DNA of 59,685 nucleotides, taken from an uncultured Campylobacter sp. (GTDB lineage: Bacteria > Campylobacterota > Campylobacteria > Campylobacterales > Campylobacteraceae). Every line of letters begins with the position of its first letter. Position 1 is the first letter of the stretch. Made by a program: the position numbers and the translations under genes. The notes beneath the pieces are model-generated. The model had not been told where the DNA came from, searched no databases, and worked only from the letters and a program-made list of their open reading frames with translations. Shown here piece by piece: positions 7,404-15,640 of this stretch. The DNA lies in the NCBI RefSeq assembly GCF_938015785.1, contig NZ_CALLWC010000038.1:1-59685 (forward strand). The letters are read 5' to 3'.

Positions 7404-8945
7404 TTAGCCTATATTCTCACCCGCTATCATACCAAACGTTAAGCAGTCAGCAATCGCCACGCTACCTAAGCGGCTAGCTCCGTGTACGCCGCCTGTGATC
7501 TCACCTGCTGCAAATAATCTTGGAATAGGCATCTCGGTTTGTAGAGAGATGACCTGAGCTTTGGTATTGATATCGATGCCGCCCATGGTGTGGTGAAGTT
7601 TTGGAGTACCGCGCATAGCATAGAAAGGCGCTTTGGAGATATCTACGCCGTTTGTAGTGGTTTTATCCATTGGTTTGCCAAAGTCTTCGTCCTTGCCTGA
7701 TTTAACGAAGCTGTTATATCTCTCGACGGTCTTTTTTAACTCTGCGGCAGGGATTTTATAAAAAGCCGCTAGTTCGTCTAGGGTTTCAAATTTCTTTAGT
7801 ACGCCTGATTCTAGCGGTTTAGTGTAGTGCTCAGGTATGACCATGTTTTTTACGCCATCACTATCGCAGAAGTTGATAGGATAGATATCGGCTTTTGCGT
7901 CGATTACTTTAAACATAGCTTGAGAGCGGGTGCGGCGGTCTGCTAGCTCGTTCATATAGCGTTTGCCGGTTCTTGGATCGACTGAAATTCCGTAGCGGAA
8001 GCTTCCGTTTACGTTAAACATAGAGCCAACGCCAAAGCCTTTTTCATCAGGGCATGCCCATGGACCAAACTGTATCCAGCTTAGCTGCACTGGAGTTGCG
8101 CCGATCCTAAATGCCTCTTTCATAGCGCCTGCGGTTGCGCCAGGGTGGTTGGTGCTATCTGTGGTAGGTAGGATAGATGGGTCTTGAACCTGTCTAAAGA
8201 ATACGTCGCGGCAGAATCCTCCTGCGGCTAGTACTACGCCTTTTTTAGCTTTTATAACTTTTTTAGTTCCGGTAGTGTTTTCGGCGTCGTCTTTTTGGCT
8301 CTTTGGATCAAATTTATAATCCTCTCTGATGATCACGCCGTCTACGCCGCCGTCTTCGCCTAGGACGAATTCGTCAAATTTAGCTCTTTGTCTTAGCTCG
8401 CAGCCTTGTAGGTTTTTAAAGTATTCTACCATCGGCTGAACGATACCCGAACCCGAGCCGTTAGCGGTTTGAAGCGATCTAGGTACGCTGTGTCCGCCTG
8501 CGTGAGTAACTTTATCTATGTATTTAGCGCCGCATTTTAGAGTTAGTTTATATGCGTCTTGCGCGCGAGTAGCGATGGTGTCGATTAGATCTACGTGGTT
8601 TAGGCCGCGGCCGGCTTTTAGGCAGTCTTTGATAAATAGCTCGTTGCTATCTTTGATGCCTTCTGCTTTTTGCTTGTCGCTGTTTGGAACGGCAAATATG
8701 CCGCCGTTAATTACGGAGTTACCGCCTACGCGTCCCATCTTTTCTAGGATTAGGACTTTATTGCCCTTTTCGGCTGCTGTTATACCGGCCGCAAGTCCGG
8801 CAAAGCCTGAACCAACGATAACTACGTCCCACTCTTCGTCAAATTTGACGTCTTTAGCGTTAACCGCAGCGTTTGCGTTTACGGAGCCGAGCGCTAAAGC
8901 ACCCGCGCCAACTAGGCTCATTTTGAGCAGATCACGTCTTTCCAT
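7404..8945 (-). CDS. Periplasmic flavocytochrome c flavoprotein subunit (fumarate/methacrylate-type reductase, FccA-type)
   Basis: A 513-residue FAD-dependent reductase. A Tat signal (ERRDLLKMSLVGAG) indicates folded export. The FAD-binding motif VVIVGSGFAGLAAGITAAEKG lies near residues 41-61. Active-site segments include NELADRRTRS (about 332-341, with an Arg at the place of the fumarate-reductase proton donor), LHHTMGGIDIN (about 450) and GGVHGASRLGS (about 485). Urocanate reductases have Tyr at the first site, so a fumarate-, methacrylate- or acrylate-like substrate fits better. There are no haem sites; electrons come from the tetraheme protein encoded downstream. A GGAGA site precedes the ATG. 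The natural substrate is unproven. Confidence 0.9.
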   Translation of the reverse strand: MERRDLLKMSLVGAGALALGSVNANAAVNAKDVKFDEEWDVVIVGSGFAGLAAGITAAEKGNKVLILEKMGRVGGNSVINGGIFAVPNSDKQKAEGIKDSNELFIKDCLKAGRGLNHVDLIDTIATRAQDAYKLTLKCGAKYIDKVTHAGGHSVPRSLQTANGSGSGIVQPMVEYFKNLQGCELRQRAKFDEFVLGEDGGVDGVIIREDYKFDPKSQKDDAENTTGTKKVIKAKKGVVLAAGGFCRDVFFRQVQDPSILPTTDSTNHPGATAGAMKEAFRIGATPVQLSWIQFGPWACPDEKGFGVGSMFNVNGSFRYGISVDPRTGKRYMNELADRRTRSQAMFKVIDAKADIYPINFCDSDGVKNMVIPEHYTKPLESGVLKKFETLDELAAFYKIPAAELKKTVERYNSFVKSGKDEDFGKPMDKTTTNGVDISKAPFYAMRGTPKLHHTMGGIDINTKAQVISLQTEMPIPRLFAAGEITGGVHGASRLGSVAIADCLTFGMIAGENIG

Positions 8946-9000
8946 GATGTCTCCTTTATTTTACCGTTATACGGTTTTTTTGATGCCTAATTTTGGGAGA

Positions 9001-9006
9001 ATTATA
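9001..9006 (-). promoter_or_regulatory. -10 box for the flavocytochrome operon, with upstream palindrome
   Basis: The minus strand reads GGCTATAATTC, an extended -10, about 55 bases before the flavoprotein ATG. Just upstream, 9027-9040 is a perfect 14-base palindrome AAATAATATTATTT, placed like an operator. In the untranslated leader, 8963-8975 is a short palindrome ACCGT-TAT-ACGGT. Confidence 0.5.
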
Positions 9007-9183
9007 GCCAAAGTTAAATAAAAGCAAAATAATATTATTTAAAAATCGTTTTTAAATTTTTAGAAAGCGCCGCAGCCAAAAAGCCGCTTATCGGCTGCTT
9101 GCTAGTTCTAAATTTAGACAAATTCTAAATTTAAATCTCTTCATAAAATTTTACGTTCGCTATGAGAGTGTATTCTGCGCCGG

Positions 9184-9214
9184 ATAAAAGACCAGCTAAA
9201 AGCAGGCCTTTTAT
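9184..9214 (-). terminator. Terminator-like hairpin at the end of the NifB-like gene
   Basis: Arms ATAAAAGACC (9184-9193) and GGCCTTTTAT (9205-9214) pair at 9 of 10 positions. The stop codon of the gene lies in the upstream arm as read on the minus strand, and a TTTTAT run follows. It would end the five-gene reductase cluster. Confidence 0.5.
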
Positions 9215-10038
9215 CTCTCGCAAAGCTTGCCGCATGCGTCGGCGCGGCATCTGCTGCAGTGAGTCATCTGCGCCATAGAGCCGCCGATTAGCTTTCGCAT
9301 ACTGCGAATTTCTTCATTCGAGGGCGATTTGATATTTGCAAAAGGGGTATCATGCACGGGGATCATCGCCATACAGTTCATGATATCAGCCTGCCACTCT
9401 TTTGCTTTTTCCGCAATTTCGGAGACATGATCCATATTTACGTCGGGGATTACGACAGTGTTTATCTTTACGATCATACCTGCCTCTTTTAGCTTGCGGA
9501 TCCCCTCCTCTTGGCACGCCTGAAGAATTCTAGCGCCCTCTTCGCCGCGGTAAATTCTATTTCCGTGGCGTACCCACGCATAAATTTTGCCGCCCACTTC
9601 GGGCGTTACGGCATTGACCGTTACCGTCACGTGGCTCACGCCGATGCGCACGATATCATCCACGTGCTCGGGCAAAGATAGGCCATTTGTGGATAAGCAA
9701 AGTAGGGCGTGAGGGAAGCGGGCTTTGCATTTTTCAAAGGTAGCTAGGGTCTTATCGGCATCACACATAGGATCTCCGGGGCCTGCGATACCGATGACAG
9801 AGATATCCTGTCTAAATTTAAATAGATTTTCCACGTATAGCACGGCCTCGTCCGGGCTTTGCACCTTCTCTGTTACGCCGGGGCGGTTTTCGTTGGCGCA
9901 GTCGTAGATGCGGTTGCAAAAATTGCATTGGATATTGCAATTCGGCGCTACGGGAAGGTGCACGCGCCCGTAGGCGGCGGACGCTTTTTTGCTAAAGCAG
10001 GGGTGGTTGTCGAAGGAGGGTTTGGCGAAAAAATTCAT
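9211..10038 (-). CDS. NifB-like radical SAM protein
   Basis: A 275-residue protein strongly resembling short, stand-alone NifB, the enzyme that fuses two [4Fe-4S] units with a carbide and sulfide into the [8Fe-9S-C] nitrogenase precursor. The radical-SAM cysteines are C34, C38 and C41 (CNIQCNFC). Other NifB cluster-ligand motifs are kept: HPC at 12-14, NRIYDC to C47, C114 and HCSRCRADACG at 260-270. The blocks GIAGPGDP, CLSTNG, SHVTVTVNAV and YRGEEGARIL are also NifB-like. There is no C-terminal NifX-type domain. I use the ATG at 10038, which overlaps the upstream stop (TGATG). No nitrogenase structural gene occurs in the window; the neighbours encode a double-cubane-type reductase. The family is clear; the exact product is inference. 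Confidence 0.85.
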   Translation of the reverse strand: MNFFAKPSFDNHPCFSKKASAAYGRVHLPVAPNCNIQCNFCNRIYDCANENRPGVTEKVQSPDEAVLYVENLFKFRQDISVIGIAGPGDPMCDADKTLATFEKCKARFPHALLCLSTNGLSLPEHVDDIVRIGVSHVTVTVNAVTPEVGGKIYAWVRHGNRIYRGEEGARILQACQEEGIRKLKEAGMIVKINTVVIPDVNMDHVSEIAEKAKEWQADIMNCMAMIPVHDTPFANIKSPSNEEIRSMRKLIGGSMAQMTHCSRCRADACGKLCER

Positions 10039-10814
10039 CAATCTTTTTTCCTTCCGAATTTTATGGCGTCTGTGTGGCAAACGTCCATACAATCTCCGCA
10101 GTTCGTGCAGTTCATCTCGTCCGGTCTCGTGCCCATTTCGCATTTGCGCAAACAGGCGTTGCAGTTATCGCAGGCATCTGTTTTATAAACGCGAAATATT
10201 GAAATTTTACGCAGCAGCTCCATTATGCCGCCGCTAGGACAGGCGAAGCGGCACCATAAATTTGCGACGATCAAGGACGCAGCGATGAGAGCTGCGACGA
10301 CGGCAGTGCGAACCGCCCAGTACCAGTCGGAAAATTTAAAGGACATGATAACGGCGTTGAGATACTCGTCGCTGGTACGGATAGGGATCATGACGCGAGG
10401 ATTGCCGTAGATGAAATATACGCCCCCGCTAAGCAAAACGGCTATAACCATGCCTATTTGCGCATATCGTAGCTTTCTGTTATTTTTTAGTTTGAGCTTA
10501 AAAGCGGCAAATTTGCCGAGCATTTGATTTACGAATCCGCCAGGGCAAAGCCAGCCGCAAAACGCGCGCCCGAGGAAAATAACCAGCACGGGTATAAACA
10601 GCCAAAAGCCGAAAAACACGGTCGCGATCCGCCCCCAGCACGTAACGATCGGACAGGATTGGCAGTTTACGAAAGGCACGATAAATGGGCATCTAAAAAT
10701 CCCGTAATACGCCCATTGCCCGATCGCGCCGATAAAAATCAGCTGCACCAAACGACGAATTTTAGTTAGCCTAGAGACTTTTTTCATCTTTGCCATATTT
10801 ACGATACTAAACAT
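10038..10814 (-). CDS. NapH/NosR-like membrane polyferredoxin
   Basis: 258 residues with about four to five membrane segments, two CXXXCP motifs (C86, C90; C188, C192) and two C-terminal [4Fe-4S] sets (C215/218/221/225 and C236/239/242/246). An additional cysteine-rich loop CPFIVPFVNCQSCPIVTCWGR occupies about 42-62. Proteins of this family carry electrons from the quinone pool to reductases such as NapA or NosZ. It overlaps the binding-protein gene upstream by eight bases and the NifB-like gene downstream by one, so it belongs to the cluster and may supply electrons to the ATPase/reductase pair. Starts at M1, M7 or M10 are all possible. Confidence 0.82.
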   Translation of the reverse strand: MFSIVNMAKMKKVSRLTKIRRLVQLIFIGAIGQWAYYGIFRCPFIVPFVNCQSCPIVTCWGRIATVFFGFWLFIPVLVIFLGRAFCGWLCPGGFVNQMLGKFAAFKLKLKNNRKLRYAQIGMVIAVLLSGGVYFIYGNPRVMIPIRTSDEYLNAVIMSFKFSDWYWAVRTAVVAALIAASLIVANLWCRFACPSGGIMELLRKISIFRVYKTDACDNCNACLRKCEMGTRPDEMNCTNCGDCMDVCHTDAIKFGRKKD

Positions 10815-11664
10815 CTTTTACACCAAACCTTTCTATGAGTTCAAGCCCGCGCGCCGAATGGATGGAGGTAAAGCCGTGTCGCTCGAAAATTTCCTGCCCG
10901 TCCGAGCAGACGAAGTCCGCAAAGTCATCGGCAAGCTTCTCGTCTTTTACGTATTTCATGATATTTAGCGTAAAGGTAAGCGGCCCCGGCGGGATGAGTT
11001 TTTCGTCGATAGGCATGTATTCGATTTTGTCTTTAAACCTATCGTGCGTCGTTAGGCGCTTTTCGATGATGGACGCATCGCCCTTGCCCTCTACGAGATC
11101 GCACATCATGGTAATTACGCACGCTCCGTTGGCGACCATATTTTTCATAACGGGCCCTGTGAGACCTGAATTTTTTAAAATTCCCTTTACCGGTCCGCTG
11201 CCCGGAGGCGATGCCCTTAGCGGCAGCATCACCCGCACGCCGGGTTCCGCTAGATCCTTCAGATCGCGAATGCCCGCGGGATTTCCTTTCGGCACCACTA
11301 AGACGTAGTCGGTAAAACATAGCGGTCTAAAGCGAAGGCTAAGGCCAGCCTTGCGTAGTTTTTGGCTTAGCTCCAAAACGCGAGCTCCGAAAACCTCTGT
11401 CTTGCCCTGCAAGGCTAGCAGCGACTTCCCGAGCGCCCCCGCAAAGGCGCCGGTGTACTGGATGTTATGCCCCGTTTTGGACTCGTATGCTGCGTTTATC
11501 TGCGCAAAAGCTTCAGATAGTCCTCCGCACGACCAAACTTGCAGCGAATCGGGCTTAAACGGCGTGAAGCCGGCGAGCATCGATTCGGGTCCGGCGATGG
11601 CTGCCGCTGCCAAAGCTCCTTTTAAAAAGCCGCGACGAGATGCGTCTATCTCTTTAAATTTCAT
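10807..11664 (-). CDS. Tat-exported ModA-like periplasmic binding protein, without ABC partners
   Basis: 285 residues with a twin-arginine signal (SRRGFLKGALAAAAIAG, about residues 9-26), then a periplasmic-binding-protein fold of the molybdate/tungstate type (QVWSCGGLSEAF, YTGAFAGALGKSLLALQGKTEVFGA, DYVLVVPKGNPAGI). No permease or ATPase gene for molybdate or sulfate lies anywhere in the window, so it is an orphan here. Tat export suggests folding or cofactor loading before export. Its place between the reductase and the polyferredoxin suggests it binds a ligand used or sensed by this system. An AAAGGAGAG site precedes the ATG. The ligand is unknown; molybdate or tungstate is a family guess. 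Confidence 0.78.
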   Translation of the reverse strand: MKFKEIDASRRGFLKGALAAAAIAGPESMLAGFTPFKPDSLQVWSCGGLSEAFAQINAAYESKTGHNIQYTGAFAGALGKSLLALQGKTEVFGARVLELSQKLRKAGLSLRFRPLCFTDYVLVVPKGNPAGIRDLKDLAEPGVRVMLPLRASPPGSGPVKGILKNSGLTGPVMKNMVANGACVITMMCDLVEGKGDASIIEKRLTTHDRFKDKIEYMPIDEKLIPPGPLTFTLNIMKYVKDEKLADDFADFVCSDGQEIFERHGFTSIHSARGLELIERFGVKDV

Positions 11665-11732
11665 GCAATCTCTCCTTTCTTTGGATTGTTAAATTTACAA
11701 AGCTCTTTATTTTAAAATTTCGAGCTACCCGC

Positions 11733-12842
11733 TTAAAGCAGTTCTATAAACGCCTCTAGGCGCGTTCGAATTTGCCCAACGTCCTGTTTGGAGTAGTCAG
11801 TCTCCAGACTCATATAGCTTACTCCCGCTTCTTTGCTTGCCTCCTTTATTTTGTTTGTCTCGATCGCGTAGGTGTGACAGCCGCTTAACACGACATCAAC
11901 GACGCCGTCCGCTTGATACTCGTGGATAAATTCCTTTATAATATCGCCTCTGGCGTCGTTTTGATACATCACCGAACAGGGGATTTTGAGGTAGCGTTCG
12001 GCGATATTTGCGACCAGATCGCCCTTCGTTTGCACTTGGTTTTGATAGCCTTTGGTGCCGGAGCAGTTTTCAAAGGCTACCACGTCCGCGCCAAGATCTT
12101 CGATCTGCTTGATAACCTTTTCATACACGCCTCCGCTTGGACAGCCGGTGATGATGATCCGCTTTTTGCGAGTTTTCGGCGGCGTCATCTCCTTCGCGGC
12201 GGCTATGTAGGCGCGTATCATCTTAAGCTTTTCGCGTTTATCGTATATGAAGTCGCTCGCAAATGAAATTTGATGAATTTCGCTGCCCGCTACCGGCATC
12301 GGATTTAGTTTGCCAAGCTCTAAAAGCTCCAACATCACCTTGCGCTCTTCGTTGTAAATTTGCACCGCATCGAGCAGCGCTTCATCGGTGATTTTCGTAT
12401 CAAATTTTTGCTCTAAAACTTTGCGAAATTCCCTAAGCTCGTCGGTAAAAAGTTCCAAGCTCTTGCCGTCTCTCATATTCGGCAGCTGCAGCACGTGGAC
12501 GTCCTTATGTTTTGCCAGTAGCTCATACATCTTTTTCTTGCCGTCGCAGGTCGTTTCGCCTATGACGAGATCGCTGGCGTTCATATAGGGGCATTTTTTG
12601 GTAACTGCGTAGCCGTAGCTTGCCTTGATTAGCGGGCAAAGATTGCGCGGAAGCTCGGCGTGAGCCGCGTCTATCGGGCTTTCGTCATAGGCGCAAAGCC
12701 CAACCGGCACGGCGCCCGCGGCGTAAATAAGCTCCTTTGGTGAATAGGTGCAAAACATCCCCACTACGTGTTTGCCTTGCTCTTTTAGATCGTGCAGAGC
12801 CATTGCGTTGCGCTTTTTAAGCGCGTCAAAATCCATCTTCAT
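11733..12842 (-). CDS. 2-hydroxyacyl-CoA dehydratase-family reductase, double-cubane-cluster-protein type
   Basis: 369 residues of the HgdB/FldC/BcrC superfamily, single-subunit branch that includes E. coli YjiM and the double-cubane cluster protein of Carboxydothermus. Cysteines lie at 31, 50, 69, 84, 99, 234, 260, 289 and 322; GETTCDGKKKMYE (94-107) is typical of this branch. True dehydratases need two different subunits plus CoA-transferase genes, which are absent here. Such proteins bind an [8Fe-9S] double cubane and reduce small molecules such as acetylene when driven by the ATPase encoded next door. The start overlaps the ATPase stop by four bases (ATGA). The physiological substrate is unknown. 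Confidence 0.85.
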   Translation of the reverse strand: MKMDFDALKKRNAMALHDLKEQGKHVVGMFCTYSPKELIYAAGAVPVGLCAYDESPIDAAHAELPRNLCPLIKASYGYAVTKKCPYMNASDLVIGETTCDGKKKMYELLAKHKDVHVLQLPNMRDGKSLELFTDELREFRKVLEQKFDTKITDEALLDAVQIYNEERKVMLELLELGKLNPMPVAGSEIHQISFASDFIYDKREKLKMIRAYIAAAKEMTPPKTRKKRIIITGCPSGGVYEKVIKQIEDLGADVVAFENCSGTKGYQNQVQTKGDLVANIAERYLKIPCSVMYQNDARGDIIKEFIHEYQADGVVDVVLSGCHTYAIETNKIKEASKEAGVSYMSLETDYSKQDVGQIRTRLEAFIELL

Positions 12843-13615
12843 CTCGTCTCCTTTGAAATTTCATTTGCTTTGCGTGCGCCGATAAGCGAAGCGCCCATCG
12901 CGCCGCAGTAGATTGCGTTTTCGTGAGTAAAAATTTCAGCCCCCAGATGCTCGCCTAGAAGCTGTTTAAATAGCGGCACGTTGCTAAGTCCGCCGCTTAA
13001 AAAGTAAATTTGATTTTCCAGCCGTTTGATGAGAGCGGCGACCTTGTGCGCCGAGGAGTCCACGATGGCGTAGGCGATCTCGCTCGTTTCAGCCCCATTT
13101 GCGCTTAGCGAGACGATCTCGCTCTCGGCAAAAACAGTGCAGGTCGAGCTTAGTTTGATCGCGGGATTTTTGCGGGCGGTTTTGTAAATTTCGCTTAGCT
13201 CTAGCCCCAAACGCCCCGCGCTGATCTCTAAAAATTTGCCCGTGCCGGCCGAGCATTTGTCGTTCATGATAAAATCCGTGGGCTTGCCATTTTCGATCTT
13301 GATCGCTTTCGTATCCTGCCCGCCCACGTCGATGACGGTGCAATCAGGCTCAAACAAAAAGTGCGCCCCAAGGCCATGGCATAAAATTTCGCTCATGCTA
13401 AGCTGCGCGTAGTCCACGCTGACGCGTCCGTAGCCCGTAGCCGTCACGAAGCCCTCTGCGTAGCCTTTTTGCTCTAAGGCTTGCTTGATCTGGCGCGCGA
13501 CCTTGACCGCGCTAAAGCCGCTTGGCAGCAAAAATAGCTCGCAAAATTCGCCGCGTTCGTCCATAACGGCGACCTTTGACGAGGTAGAGCCGATGTCGAT
13601 ACCGATAAAATGCAT
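12839..13615 (-). CDS. HgdC-type ASKHA ATPase activator of the double-cubane reductase
   Basis: 258 residues with the acetate/sugar-kinase/Hsp70 fold: GIDIGSTSSKVAVMD (about 5-19), IDVGGQDTKAIK (95-106) and a late GG-type adenosine motif. Two conserved cysteines, C121 in NDKCSAGTGKFLE and C159 in SSTCTVFAESEI, would hold one [4Fe-4S] cluster between two subunits. It hydrolyses ATP to push low-potential electrons into the reductase encoded next. It is the first gene of the five-gene cluster. The ribosome site is weak and no clear -10 box is seen in the 150 bases upstream, which hold a short inverted repeat (AGTCT/AGACT) near 13672-13694. Confidence 0.88.
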   Translation of the reverse strand: MHFIGIDIGSTSSKVAVMDERGEFCELFLLPSGFSAVKVARQIKQALEQKGYAEGFVTATGYGRVSVDYAQLSMSEILCHGLGAHFLFEPDCTVIDVGGQDTKAIKIENGKPTDFIMNDKCSAGTGKFLEISAGRLGLELSEIYKTARKNPAIKLSSTCTVFAESEIVSLSANGAETSEIAYAIVDSSAHKVAALIKRLENQIYFLSGGLSNVPLFKQLLGEHLGAEIFTHENAIYCGAMGASLIGARKANEISKETR

Positions 13616-13765
13616 AAAATTTTAAATCCGTCGAAAAATATTTCTACGCCGTAGAACTTTGATTTGAATGTTAGTCTTTTTAAGCTTTTAGACTGCTGAA
13701 ATTTAGCGTAGGCTTGCGGCGCGGATAAAATTTAGCTTTGCGCCGCATTTGAATTAGATTTAAAT

Positions 13766-14698
13766 TTAGCGCTCACGGGCGATTAGAATTCCGCTTAAAA
13801 TCACCACCGCGATGCCCGCTAGCACGATCGGACCGGGCAGATGATCGCCTAGCATAATTCCAAGCGCCATGCTAAATAGGATGTCGCTGTAGCTGATCGC
13901 AGCGACGATGCCCGCTTTGCGCGAAGCGGCGTAGGCACGCGTCATGTAAATTTGAAAGTAGATACCGCTGACACCCAGGAGCATCACAAGCACCCAGCCA
14001 AAAAGGCTTGGCGGGTTGAAATAAGCGAGCTTCGCTAAATCTGCGCCGCTGAAAAGTCCTAAAATTTTAGCCTCGCTACCTTCAAGCGCCCAGCCCGCAG
14101 CCATCATCATCGCGCTTAGAAAGGTAGCGGATGAGACGAAGACCAGCACGATGAGGTTGGTGGCGTAGTGTTTGCGGAGCTCGCGCACGCTCGTGTATGC
14201 AAGTCCCGCGCACATGCCGCCGAAGATTCCCACCGCGTCGGTTACGCTGATGCCGATGTGCGGGCGCACGACGAGTAAAATTCCGCCAAAACCGAGCAGT
14301 ATCGCAAACCAGCCCTTAGAGCTTAGCTTTTCGCCTAAGAAAAACGCCGAAAATAGCGCGGTGAAAATGGGCGCCGTTTTTTGGAATGTAAAAGCGGTGC
14401 CAAGATCGATGTGAGCGATGTTGTAAAAGGTCGCTAAGATGCCGCAGCTGCCGATAAAACCGCGAAATGCGAGTAGCCACGGCTTGCCGCCCGGCCCCAG
14501 ATTTTTTACCCGCCTTAGCGAAAACAGCACGATGCCGATGCCTACGACGTTGCGAAAAAACACGATCTCGGCGCTACTCATATGCTCTGCCATGACCTTG
14601 GCCAAAGCGCCGTTTAGCGCAAAATAGAAGCTCGCTACGAGCATATAATAAACGCCCAGATGTTTCAGCCAAAACGCGGAGTAAAATTTCTGCTTCAC
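13766..14698 (-). CDS. EamA-family (drug/metabolite) transporter, second of a tandem pair
   Basis: 310 residues with ten predicted membrane helices, arranged as two EamA repeats (about 15-145 and 155-305). The block TFQKTAPIFTALFSAFFLGEKLS and the late ISYSDILFSMALGIMLGDHLP are typical. Such proteins export metabolites or amino acids; the substrate cannot be told. It starts with GTG preceded by AGGA, six bases after the paralogous gene at 14705-15610. Confidence 0.85.
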   Translation of the reverse strand: MKQKFYSAFWLKHLGVYYMLVASFYFALNGALAKVMAEHMSSAEIVFFRNVVGIGIVLFSLRRVKNLGPGGKPWLLAFRGFIGSCGILATFYNIAHIDLGTAFTFQKTAPIFTALFSAFFLGEKLSSKGWFAILLGFGGILLVVRPHIGISVTDAVGIFGGMCAGLAYTSVRELRKHYATNLIVLVFVSSATFLSAMMMAAGWALEGSEAKILGLFSGADLAKLAYFNPPSLFGWVLVMLLGVSGIYFQIYMTRAYAASRKAGIVAAISYSDILFSMALGIMLGDHLPGPIVLAGIAVVILSGILIARER

Positions 14699-14704
14699 GC
14701 CGTC

Positions 14705-15610
14705 CTACTTTCGGTTTGCCACGAGCGCGCCCGCGGCGATGATGAGCACCATACCCACAAGCGCCATGAAACCGGGCAAGGTGTCGCCTAGCAGCAGCCC
14801 AAATAGCGTCGAAAAGATGATGTCTGCGTAGCTGATCGTAGCTACTATGCCCGCTTTGCGCGTCGCGGCGTAGGCCTTGGTGACGTAGGTTTGATAAAAC
14901 AGCCCCAGCAGCCCCAAAAGCACGGCAAAGAGCCAGCCCTGCGCGTTTGGAATTTTAAATTTAGAAAGCATAAAGCTCAGTGCGGGCGCGTCTATAAATT
15001 CCGCTGCGATCATAAGCGCTATAGGCATCAGCGTGCCGGCAAGAAGCGCAGAGAGGATGATCGTATCGGAGCTATAGTATTTACGTAGCCCGCGCACGGA
15101 GGTAAGCGCCATCGCGGCGAATAATCCGCTTAAAATTCCAAAAATATCGCTCGCTTGCAAGCCAAACTGCGGCTGAATTACCAAAACGATGCCCACAAAT
15201 CCGAGACAGACCGAGAACCAACCCATCGCGCCGAATTTTTCGCCGAGGGTAAAGTACGCGATGATCGCCGTCCAAATGGGCGCCGTTTTTTGAAAGGTAA
15301 ATGCCTCGCCGAGGCTGATGTTAGCGACATTATAAAAAAATACCATCAGCCCCAAAATCCCGATAATGCCGCGAAACGCGAGCGTAAAAGGATGCCCGCC
15401 TTTGTTTGCGAAGCGCGCCGCGCGGGGACGAGCCTTGATTTTATAAAGCAGGATCAAAAGTCCGGGCAGATTGCGAAAGAGCACGACCTCAAGCGATGAA
15501 ATTTGCGCGCCCAAAAGCTTGGCAAAAACGCCCGTAAGAGAGTTGTAAAAGCACGCCATCAGCATATAATACACGCTTAGATGGTGCAGCAAGAAGTTGT
15601 TGTATTTCAT
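14705..15610 (-). CDS. EamA-family (drug/metabolite) transporter, first of a tandem pair
   Basis: 301 residues, ten membrane segments in two EamA repeats, plainly paralogous to the downstream gene (shared LGxAFTFQKTAPI, YVTKAYAATRKAGIVATISYADIIFS). The two could act singly or as a heteromer. An AAAGGGG site precedes the ATG, and a -10 box lies at 15633-15638. Confidence 0.85.
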   Translation of the reverse strand: MKYNNFLLHHLSVYYMLMACFYNSLTGVFAKLLGAQISSLEVVLFRNLPGLLILLYKIKARPRAARFANKGGHPFTLAFRGIIGILGLMVFFYNVANISLGEAFTFQKTAPIWTAIIAYFTLGEKFGAMGWFSVCLGFVGIVLVIQPQFGLQASDIFGILSGLFAAMALTSVRGLRKYYSSDTIILSALLAGTLMPIALMIAAEFIDAPALSFMLSKFKIPNAQGWLFAVLLGLLGLFYQTYVTKAYAATRKAGIVATISYADIIFSTLFGLLLGDTLPGFMALVGMVLIIAAGALVANRK

Positions 15611-15632
15611 CGCGCCCCTTTAAATTTGCGAA

Positions 15633-15638
15633 ATTATA
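15633..15638 (-). promoter_or_regulatory. -10 box for the EamA pair
   Basis: The minus strand reads TGTATAATTTCGC, an extended TATAAT, 22 bases before the ATG at 15610. Confidence 0.5.
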
Positions 15639-15640
15639 CA

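Noticed and set aside
11733..13615. Genuine 2-hydroxyacyl-CoA dehydratase or benzoyl-CoA reductase system
   Set aside because: Only one reductase subunit is present; there is no second HgdA/BcrB-type subunit, CoA-transferase, acyl-CoA dehydrogenase or benzoate gene nearby. The GETTCDGKKKMYE branch fits the double-cubane type.
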